Positions 47,279 through 58,900 of a stretch of DNA of 64,000 nucleotides are shown in pieces (position 1 is the stretch's first letter; each line of letters opens with the position of its first letter). The translations under genes and the position numbers were made by a program. The DNA is from Sapria himalayana (Eukaryota > Streptophyta > Magnoliopsida > Malpighiales > Rafflesiaceae). Location: the NCBI GenBank assembly GCA_029783825.1, contig JAREIK010016312.1, forward strand, positions 62,001 through 126,000. Direction: 5' to 3'. The notes under the pieces were generated by a model, which worked only from the letters and a program-made list of their open reading frames with translations, was not told where the DNA came from and made no database searches.

Positions 47279-50200
47279 ATGGAAGAAGAAGTGATCAGAG
47301 AGGAGTTGGTGCTGCCAACACACTTTAGCTTCAAGAGGATACAAATGTACGAGAAGTATCCGAAAGGCCAAACGAGGAGTCGCCAGTGGAAACATCTCAA
47401 GCAGATCCTTCAATCGGATAATTTTCAAAATCAGTGCAAAGATGAACCTAACTGTGAGTAAAATAATACAGTTCTCCTCGTTCTATCTTCGCCTATCATG
47501 GGCTTCGAAATATTAAAAAATATTACCGATTGAATGTTGCAGATCGAGGTTTAGGACCATGTCACCACACCATGACCATGGCAAACACAAGCACAAAATG
47601 ATAAAGGAATGAATTAGAATAAAATTATTTATAATTTTTTTTAATAATTTTTGTATTTCTATAATGGTTTTGAAATGATAAATTAGATTAATATTTTAAT
47701 AAGTTTCTCATTATATTTTGTAATTTAGAAGTAAATATAACATATGTCGAAGCTCTAGCTCAAATGCTAACTTTTGTGAAAAATTTATGAAATATATTAT
47801 CAGTAGTAAGAGGGAGTTGGAGATGTATTAAACCATGAATATGATCGAGAAGCATAATGTAATTATTCAAAGAAAATTTTTAAGAAAATTTAATGATCCT
47901 GGAAGTTTCTCTACATTATGCACTATTAAAGACTATACAATATCAGAAATTATTGTGTGATTTATGATTAAATATCAGAAATTATTTATGATCTCCTTAC
48001 CAATTGTGTGAAGATTGAATCTCGGCAAATCACTTTTATATCTATCTCAATTCAATGACTGATCAGACTATCAATCTAAATGAATTTATCTAAAATGTAT
48101 TGATTAAGGTGAGCATTTTTATTTTTCAAGTGGAATTTATTATATTGGATATAAATGAGGATAATTATGTATTGTTAATATTTAGTTGATCTCATTTTTG
48201 GCTATGGAATAAATATTTATATACGCTAAGGAAAAAAAATTTTCTCTTCGTATTGGTGAGAAGCAAGTAAAATTTCATCTTTATAATTGTTTGTGGAGTC
48301 TAGATGATGATGAAATATGATGTTCAAAAATAGATAATTGCTTTATACTATAATACAAAAGAATGTTGCTCAAAAGAAGATGAAAGAGATGAAATGGAAG
48401 AATAATATTAGAACTATGAAAGTAATGAAAATTTAGAAATATGACGAGGAAGAACTATTTTGAAGCTATAAAAATAAGAAAAAAGAAAAATATAAAATGA
48501 GAAATCGTGATATCTGAATAATCTTATGTTGATAATTTCAAGGAAGTTAAAAGAACAACTGAGAAATCATAGGATGAAATAGAAATGGAGGATTCAATCA
48601 AAGACAATATTGTGGCTATGCAAAGTGTCATAACTTTCATGCTACATCATTAAAATGATCAAAGAAAGTTTGAAGATAAAGTTATAATTGTACACAGTAA
48701 TCAGTATCTTTAACTTTGGTGTTACATAATAAAAATAGTCAAGGAAAACTTTAAGATAAAGTGGTGACTATGCACAGTATTGTGGCTTTGTTGATATAAA
48801 ATGAATATGTTCATTAGAAGTTAAAAAAGTAGCTATTGTGCATAGTGTCATGAATTTTGAATTATAGAATGAAAAGGGCAAAAAAAAAACTCAAGAACAA
48901 AGTCGCATATTTACTCGATACCGTGACATTGGGGATTCAGGAAAAAAAGGACAAGCCATTACAAAAGAAGACACTATAACATTCAAATTAACGCAAAACC
49001 CAAAAAACAAGCATAATTAAAGTAAAACCCAAAGAAGAAATAAATAAGAAGAATATAAAATAATATATTGACAAACAAGCATGAATAATAGAGATCTTCG
49101 ATGGAAAAAAATATGTTTTGATGGTCTATCTACGGATATTAAACATAATACTGTATGTGAGATAAATCAATTTTTTTTATATATGTGATGTGTTAAATAA
49201 TTATATTTACCACATAAATGACTATACATATTTATTGATTCACGAGTATGATCATGAAAATTAAACTCTATTATGACTTTTAATATGTTTACTTGAAGTT
49301 ATTTTATTATCTTGAGACTTTATGATACTCAAACTTAGTCATAGAGTTTATTAGAATTGTTGAAGAAATTTTTATTATCGATAGGGAAGTTATTGTCTGG
49401 GAATGAATAATTATTTTAGGGTAAGAATTTATTTAGTATTTAAACTATTGTATATTTTTGTTTTATTTTGATCAATTGTGATGAAGTTTTGACATGAAAA
49501 TTAAATAATTATGGAATGATTTTATAATTTCGAAGTTTTGATGAATTTTGATGAATAGACATAAAATTAATAGATTTTGGAGGTATTTAGCTAATAGATA
49601 GAGTATGTAGTCTCGCATAGTTTTAATATTCATTTGTAATTAAAATTTTACCTAATTTGTTGATTAATATTTGCACACCATTACCCAACTAACATGCTAA
49701 CATAATTTTTTTCTTATGTGATATATTCTTTATGATTATAATATTATCATAAAGTCACATTTATATTTATCTCGTAAACTTTAAATGATTATAATATTAA
49801 TTTAATGTCCTAACAATTAAATATCTCGTGGTTCTAAAAGTCATAGTCATCTCCTAGTGTCACGATTTTATTTTTAACTTGGCTCGATAATCTCTAATCA
49901 GATCCATATCTTTTTTACAAAATAATGATTTTTAAACTACAAAAATTACATAGACAACTATCATGGTCAAAGTTATAATAATTATTTAATATTATGTTTT
50001 TAGGACAAAATATTATACAAAGTATTATTTGAATATGATTATTCTTCAAGGTTGTAACTCGTATCCTCAAAGAAAGGTAAAGTTGTGAATTTTATCTTTG
50101 GATTAATTGCCAAAGTTGTGATATATAAGACATACGAAAGCCCAAATTTTATTCCCCAACCATTTCTCAACATTGTGGTCACAAAATATACATGAGAGAC

Positions 50201-52925
50201 CTTTGTAGTATCATGTTCATCTTCCACCACCATTGTCATGTTATAATTAAGAGAGATAATTGCTATTGTCATAACCATTAATCAGCATCGCGACTATATT
50301 ATCTAGTGAGAGGTTATTCATAATATGATGACTTTTCTTAGCTTTGTTGCCCTATATGAAAAACAAGAAAGATGAGTGCATGAAGCCGTAATATTTTCAT
50401 AGTGCCACGACTTTATGTAATAAAGAGATAAAGTATAAGTCATGGTCATTATCTAATTCCGTGACTTAATGTTATAGAAAGGTTGAAATACATTATAGAG
50501 TCATGATTATTTTTTAGAGTGATAATTTCAAGTTTAAGAGATGAGGCCAAAGTGACTTTCTTTTGGAAGTCATGATTACATACTTATAGAAATGCATAAT
50601 TTTTTGAGCATAAAAGAAGAGAGAGAAATTTCAAGGAATCTCATAAGGGGTTCCACAAGAAATTATTAAACTCTAGGAGCAAATTTTGTTTTTTATAGGG
50701 GTTACACAAGCAATGAAGGATGCAAGGCTCAATACTAATCTAAATAGTTAGAGAGCACGACTCAAAACCTTTTCTTTATAAGGTAGATTTGAGAATTTCT
50801 ATTAAATTTGTATGTGATCTAGGATTTGTATAATTTGGTTTATGTGATATGATAATGATTTTATTTTAATTGAATATGTTTTGATTTATGCTGTGTTACA
50901 TATATTGATGGATGTATAATTAAATAAAAATCGAATTAGAGTTTTCATTATTAGTTAGTTTGTATAAGATTGTTGTGATCAATGGTGTAATGTAAATAAT
51001 AAGATTTACTTCTGCATATGGTAGAAATAAAGTAATAATCCTTTTAATTGTGGTACACGAAGTAATTGTCATTGGTAGTTGATAAGTTGCCTAAAATATA
51101 TGAGAATATGAATGACTTTTTACTAAAGATAATTTCTTTTCTTAATGGTGACATATCGAGGGTATAACTATGAAGAGATAATCTTTGAGACGAACTCAAT
51201 GGTAATAACTCCTTGCATGATGTTAGGATAAAAAGTTTTTGCATAATATTACAATATTTGTTTTGTGTTTAAAAATCATATAATTCAAGTCAATTTGAAT
51301 ATATCTTACATAAATTAAATAAGTAGACCCATGGATCTAAAATTGATTACATAATCGAAATATCTGTTTTATACGAATTAAGTTGTCTCGTTGTTAAATA
51401 ATTTAATTATTAATGCATTACTCGTGAGATTGATATATGAATTAAAATCTTCGTTATTACTTGTATCATCTGTGCATTTATGAAGTACTTGCTTGCTCTT
51501 CATTTTATCTTTTAGCTCTTATTCCTTTGTAATTTTCTCTAATCATGTGAATAACAACATAAGTGAATGTATTATTGTAAGATAATATGAGATATTTTAA
51601 TATCTAGTATCAAAGCATGCTAAATCTCTTATTCTTCTCAAATTATGTTATCAATCTTTTTTTTTTTTTGAAATTCTATTCTTTTTTTCAATAAAATTTT
51701 GATCTTAATAAATATGAGTTTTATTACTCAGATTTTGACTCAAAATTGGCCAAATCTAGTAAAAATTTGAATCTAAAATCATCTTGTGAATTGAATTTTT
51801 TTTTTTTTTTTTGATAAATAGACTTCTAGATCAATTGAAATAATAGATCTCTCTTAGATGTTAAAACGAAGTGAAAAATTATGACTTCTGAAATGCTAAA
51901 ATAAAAATACTTATTCAAGTTACAGGATGTGTGAGATCTGATAAAAGATGAGTTCATTGAACCATCAAATTTTATTTCTTTAGAAGAACTTGATAAGCAT
52001 CTACTCAAAGAATAGAAAAAATTCAATGTTAAGGCTCTAATGTTCATCTAGCAAGTGGTGAGCAATATCAATTTGCTATGAAATGAGGTCTAATACATCC
52101 AGGGAGGAATGAGATATATTCCAACAAGAATTCCAAAGATACAAAAGAGTTTGAGCAATCAAACTTCAATCTATTAGAAGTGACTTTGAGAAGTTAAGAA
52201 TGAGAGAAGCTGAGCCACTTAATTTATTTTCTTGAAAGTTCATTGATTTGACAAAATAATTGAGACTCACTGAAGATATTGAAATTACCTTCCAGTCAAA
52301 GATAAACTTACAATTACTCGATACTAAATTTTGCAGAAGCTATTAGAGAAATGCTAATGGTACAAATCAAAGAAGACATGTAGATGTAAGAGTATTGCCC
52401 TTAGTAGAACAGTCACTTTGACAAAGATTATTGGTAGAAAGGAAAGCAACGACACTTTCAATATAAAAGATCTGATCATGTATTAAAACAATTAATGTTC
52501 AAAATACATGTATGGAAACATAAGTTTATTTGTAAATTTATAATCAACTGAAAATTTACAAGTAAAGATGAGAAATAGTGATCTTATATTTGTGAATGAA
52601 AGGGAAGAGTCAAAATAACTATTCAAAATGGAGAAAAAGTTAATAAAGATGTGTTTTTTGTTCATGCTTTGGATCAGAATTTATTAAGTGTGAGCTAATT
52701 GATCTGGAAAAGTTACAAACTTTTTTTTTGAAGAAAACTGACGTGTCCTATTTGATAAGAATTTTCCAAGTATTTTTTTGAAAAATCAAAATCACTTAAA
52801 AGTGTAAGTATCACAACTCCCTAACCTTTGGCTAATGGGATTGGGACATGTTAACTATTAGAGCTTATAGCCCATTGTTTGCAAGAACATGATATGTTGT
52901 CTATCTTATGAGATTAAAATATCAT

Positions 52926-52961
<36 letters not shown>

Positions 52962-55900
52962 TAAACTATGGAGAAACACTATAAAAAATCATTTCCCAAG
53001 GGGCAAGGATATTGTTTTGAATATGATAGACAATAAATATTTTTATTCTTCATGGAATTCACTAATTGCAAGAAACAAATTTTCATGTTGCTTGTAGATG
53101 ATAACTATAGGATGATATGAGCATACTTCTTAAAATTCAAATTTAAAGTTTCTAATTTTTTTATTAAAATTTTGAATAGTATTGAAAGATAATCTGAAAT
53201 ATTACTAAAATATATTAGAAAAAATATGTCAAGTGAATTCCTCTCTAAGGAATTTACTAATTACTGCGACAGTAAGGAAATAGCTCGACAACTAACTCTC
53301 TCTTATACATCCCAATAAAATGAGGTAATTGAGAGAATTAATATAACTGTGATAAAAATGGTAAGGATTTTGTTAAGTGAAAAAAATCTACCCAAATATT
53401 TTTGGGCAGAGATAGAGAATATAATTATTTTTTTACTCAATATATGTGCTACATCCGTCCTAAATTATATTACTCCTATTCATGTCTGGACTGGTGGAAA
53501 TTATCATAGTATCACTTAAAAGTATTTGAAAATATCTATTACTCCTTTATATCAAAATAAAATAGAAAAAAAAATGGATATTACTAGTCATATATCCATC
53601 CTAGTAGAATAGTCTAAGAAATCAAAATTTTTGAGTTTGACTAAGCATCTACTTCATCTTTTGAAATTCTTCCAAGCTTCACTTTTGATACCAATCAAGA
53701 ATAGATTGCTAGAAGATATCTATGAATGATATAATTTTATTACTGTAGAGTCTCAAAATTTTGAGGAGGTTATATAATATCATTACTAAATATTATTTAT
53801 GGAAAGAGATTATAATTTCAATAGTAAAAAATAAGACATGAATATCTGTGAAACCACCTACAAATAAAAATATTACATGTGTCAAGTGAATTGACATTTG
53901 ACTCTATACAAATTGAAGAGCATGACCAATAATAGTAAATCATTCATTAGAACAAGATTGATTGCTAAGGCTATACACAACAAGTTAGGGTAGATTAATA
54001 TATTTGCCCCAGTAGCTTGAATGGAAACAAGAATGCTAGTAATAACCTGGACTGGGTCTTTGGATTGAAGTCTCAATTAGATATAAAATTACATTTTTAA
54101 TGAGTGTCTAAAAGAAGATTTTGTGTTGATCAATTTTTTGATTTTATAGTAAAAGGTTCAGAATCATATGTATACAGATTAAATAAAGTTCTGTATGGGC
54201 TTAAGCAAGCATCACGAGCTTGATATGCACACATTAATTGATATCTATTGAGTCTTGGGTTCATTTGAAGCTCGAGTGACTTGGGGCTTATCTATTATAC
54301 TTAGTGAAAAATATGAATTTTGACAACAAATAAGAAACTCAATGTTGTTGGTGGTAGGATGGTTATTTAGAATCTATACAGAAATCTAATTAAAAGCCTT
54401 TTGTATGTATTAGCATTTAGATTTGACATTTTTACTTTCTAAATATTTTATCTCGTTTCATATATTCTTCAATTCTATTTAATCTTTGAGTTGTTAAACA
54501 CATTTTAAGATATCTTAATGGAATTATGTATCTTGGCTTAAAGATATTTTGAAATAATGGACATAAAGTTATTTGGTCATTGTAGAGATGTCAAATGAGT
54601 CATGTCGTATTGATACAGCCTATTTTTGGGTGGCTCGGTTAGGTTATTGTGCTTTGGCGGGCATAGCTTGACATGAGAGTCATTGTCGTGCTCAGCACGA
54701 CAATACTATCATTCCACCCAGCCTGACACATCATGATCGTTATGATTATGGGCAGACTTGTTCCTACCGTGCTGGGTCATCTTAGGTCATACCAGATTGA
54801 GTTTAAATAAAATTTTAAAAAATCCTACATGTCCACCTGGTGGTTACAACGATTAAAAAAAATACTCACCATTTTTTCAAATGAGTTCAAGTGCGGTCCA
54901 TGCTTACAATGATCTGTAACCTGTGACCCGTTCCCAGGATGCGGTCTTGAGTCATGGTCTTCATTCTAGTGGATCGTGCCAACTGGCTTGGCTTGTGGGT
55001 CGTGCCTGGTCCACCATGAGGTATGATAGCCTCTAGCCAATCACGTCATGAGCCGTGCCTCAGGCCAGCACGATCTAGGTTTGGGCATTGTTCTGGATCA
55101 TGTTGTGTCGGGCCATGCATGACTCAGTTAGAACATGTTTTGGCCGCTCGGCTCACTTGATACATGTAGGTCATTGTTAATTGTAATAATTATTGGGGAG
55201 GATATCCGAATGATTACAAAAACATATCTGGATATGTCATCTATCTTAGTATTACCGTAGTTTCATAATCCTCAAAGAAATTGCGGCAGTTTCTTGCCAT
55301 TTTAAAGTAATTTGGTCGAGGCGATTACTTGAAGACTTGAATAATGAAGATGTGAAAGTTTTTTCTATATCTTTTGACAATAAGTTCACCATTGTAATTG
55401 TAAAGGATGCTCTACAAAGTTGGACAAAACACATTTCCTTAAATTATTATTTCATAAAATAAGCAATTGAAAATGAGAAATTGCACTAGTCTATTGCAAC
55501 ACTAAAGACAAGTTGTTGATATTCTAGCAAAGTTTTTGTCAAAGAAGAAGCACCAACACTTCATAATTTTACTTGGACTTAAAAACCATTTCATTAACGT
55601 AGAGTGTTAGAAAATTAATAAAAAGTTTTAAATAATTGGCATGTGTAAAATCTTGTATAGGATGTATTTCTATAAACACACGTGTGTGGAATACTTTCAA
55701 CAATTTAATTTAAAATTATCTCTCTATCACTCTTTCTCTCTCTCTCCTTCACATACTCAAACACACATACACTCGTAATATTATTAAGAAATTATTATGC
55801 ATCATTTTCATATTTTTATGCCATTTTGCTTTGTTAAGAGTATCTCCAATCACAATCAATAAAACAACTAATTAAAATATATTTAAATATTCAATACAAT

Positions 55901-58900
55901 ATTTTAGCTAGCAACACTTTAAATTTTACTCCAACCAAACTCAGCAAAATACCGAAGTGTGGTGCGAAGTTGAGTTCTGGTGTCGTGGAAACTAGTGAAT
56001 GACAATAATATTTTAATAGAAAAAAATGATTTGTTGAACGATAAATGCTTGCTATATTTGTTGAGCGAAAAGCCGAGGGGGCAAAAATGCGGGCGGGATA
56101 ACGAGCGCGTTGTAGCCTTAATTTTCTAAAAATACTCAACAAAATATCGAAACTCTATTTTTAAACAGCCTGTTGGAGATGCTCTAAGGGTACATGTGTC
56201 AACCGGGCCGGCCCGGCCCGGCACGAGGCACGGCACGGAAAAATTCCGTGCCTGGGTTAGGCACATGCCGTGCCCGGCCTGAGCCGTGCCGTGCCCGGCC
56301 TGAGCTGTGCCGTGCCCGGCCTGAGCCGTGCCGTGCCCGGCCTGAGCCGTGCCGTGCCAGACCCGGCACGGTTCGGCACGCGGCACGGCACCCCGGCACG
56401 GGTCAGTCCCGTGCCGGGTGTCCCGTGAACCCGACCCCAGGAAGCCCCTCCCGCATAAAAAACCCTGGGTTGGGTCTGATTCGACCCGATCCGCGGTCTT
56501 CCTGTATCCCGAATCGCTAGGACAGGCAAGCCCGAGCGGGCCAGGCAAGGCACGGCACGGCCCACCGTGCCGGGCCCGGAAATTTTTAAACCATGTAGGG
56601 CAGGGCACGGTAGCATGAACGTGCCCAAAAAAACAGGCCAGGCCTTGCCTGCCCAGCCCGTTTGACACCTCTTTCTAAGGGTTCTTGCATTGTCAATTTT
56701 GGATCTTCTAATTTCTAAAACAATTTGAAATTAGAAATGTGATAATACATGAGAAGAATTCACAAAGATGAATATAATAAATAAAATGTTAGTAATGAAG
56801 AGGTAAATAACATAGAAATGGTGTGGATAGCATGATAACAACCCTTTCTAATAAAAGAACGGGTCGATGTTAATATTATTGTCAACAAGTTAGTGTTGTG
56901 GGCTCCACTATTATTATTAGAGTATGCTTAAGATTCGACTATTTTTTTTAAGGAAAAATTATGCGAAATATCATAAAATAAAAAATAATTATATTTTAGG
57001 TATTTTTTGATTACTCAAAAAAACTATAGTCACATAACCTCTTTTTTGTGTATGTTGGTGCCAAGCTACAAGCATCTATGATCTTTGTAAGAGATCTTAT
57101 GTTTTGAAAATTTATCGAGAAGAATATTGAAATAATTAATTATATTAATTATGTATATAATTAACATACAATATATATAGTTACTTTATCTATAAGAAAA
57201 TGAAGATAGCAACAATTGTTGACAATCGTGTTATTTGTGTATTCAAGTATTCACAAAGGTCACAAGTACAATATTTACAAGTCATGGAGAACTTTTTTTT
57301 GTTTCTTGGTGGAGGGAATGGTATAAAAGATTCTTCTATTTTTAGGGCCGTGGATCATACTCAGGCTCCTCATATAGTTTTAAAAGGCTGCTCTGGCAAA
57401 GCCGCAACAAAACACATACCTAGGTACCAAATCCGCCTCGGGCAAAGTGATTTGCATGTAGAAATAAGTGTCAAACCACGCCATACTTGAGGTGTCAAGT
57501 GGGCTTGCTTCCTGTCTCTAGCCGTTCGGAACCCTATGGTTTAAAAAAAACCATAGGCTCCCCCGAACCATCCACCACGTCCATGCTGAGGGTTTCATTA
57601 AAAAAAACCATCCATGTGGATGTGGCGGATTGGTTTAAAAAATAATTATCATTTTTAAAAAATGGGCCTGGGTGGGGAGGGTACGGGCCAAGTGCACCAC
57701 GCCCGCTTCCTGGTCCGTGGTCCTGGGTCATGATCACTGTGCCGGTGGACCGTGTCAACGGTCCAGGCATGTGAGTGTGCCTTGCCTGACATGATGCACT
57801 ACAACCTTTGGCCCAGTATGGCATGAGCTGTGCCTCGGGCCAGCATGACCCAGATCCAGGCACGGTCCTGGACATGCCGTGCCGAGTTAGACACGTCTCA
57901 GTCAGGCCGTGCCTCGTGCTGTTCTCGACCCGCTCGGCCCAGAAAGGCATGAGCACGTAAGTTGGGCCGCTCGCCCGACTCACATGCCAACGGGCCCGGC
58001 ATGTGAGTCGTGCCTTGCTCGACATGATTCACGGCAGCTTCTAGCCCAGTATGGCATGAGCCGTGCCTCAGGCCAAAATGACCCAGTTAGGCCGTGCCTC
58101 GTGCCTCGTGCATCGTGCCTCGTGCCATGCTCGTACCTCTACACCAAACACAAGCACAAACAAACAAAAGCTAACCAAACCATAAATAAAAAAAACTAAG
58201 TCATGTTCAATTAAAACTTCATACTCATAGTTAAACACCAAATAGAACCTCATAAGAATTTCGAAGTTAAAAGTGTTTAGCTGAGAATAATATTGAAATG
58301 ACTGATCACATGGGAATTCTATGTGTTGCGAGGTGATGCCATTGTGCGATGACAAGTGTCTTCGTTCAAGGGCATATAGGTTCAAGACTAATCAGGTTAC
58401 TTTTAGGGTTAGGATTGTCGACCTATTAACCTCTCCAAGCTATGTTGCACGGACACGGATACGGACACGGAGATACGACACGGCAGGATACGGGGACACG
58501 GCAAATTTTAAAAAACTAAGATACGGATACGACTAGGATACGTCATGATAAAAAAAATAAAATTAAAAATAAAAATTATTAATTATAAATATTAAGTATT
58601 TTAAAATAATTTAAAATTCTGTATTTTAAAATAATTTAAAATTCTGTATTTTAAAATAATGTAAAAAAAATTTAAACCCTCTAACACCCCGCCCCCACCA
58701 CCCTCCCTTTACAGTTTCGATTTTCGAACTCCCCCCCCTCCCTTTACAGTTTCGATTTTCGAACTCTCCCCCCTCCCGATACAGATTCCAAAACCCCCTC
58801 TTCCCTTTATAGAATTAGGTTACCTTAGGTATTGTCAGCACCTCGACGGTGTGCTTCTCCCCTCTCTGTTTGACTCAATGACAATTAATAACTATTTCTC

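Larger units (their letters stand above)
51605..55606 (+). pseudogene. Ty1/copia retrotransposon, decayed, in IES6 intron 1
   Basis: Candidate PBS TAGTATCAAAGC (51605-51616) resembles TGGTATCAGAGC used with Met-tRNA. In order on the plus strand: gag-like remains (51700-52450), [15 protein letters not shown] (about 52655), integrase [20 protein letters not shown] followed by [16 protein letters not shown] (53225-53340), RT pieces IFAPVA and [19 protein letters not shown] (about 53995-54235), and RNase [21 protein letters not shown] (about 55376-55430). A TGTTAGAAAATT at 55606 may start the 3' LTR. Many stops and shifts make it non-functional. The hAT MITE 54583-55168 is inserted between RT and RNase H. 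LTR pairing could not be confirmed by eye. Confidence 0.78.

Noticed and set aside
51605..55606. Possibility of an intact copia polyprotein
   Set aside because: Numerous stops and frameshifts in integrase, RT and RNase H, plus a nested hAT insertion.
56126..56668. Long GC-rich open frames (up to 180 codons) across the hAT MITE
   Set aside because: Frames are open because of CpG-rich repeat composition; the peptides are Arg/Gly/Pro repeats, occur on both strands and in all copies, and match no family.
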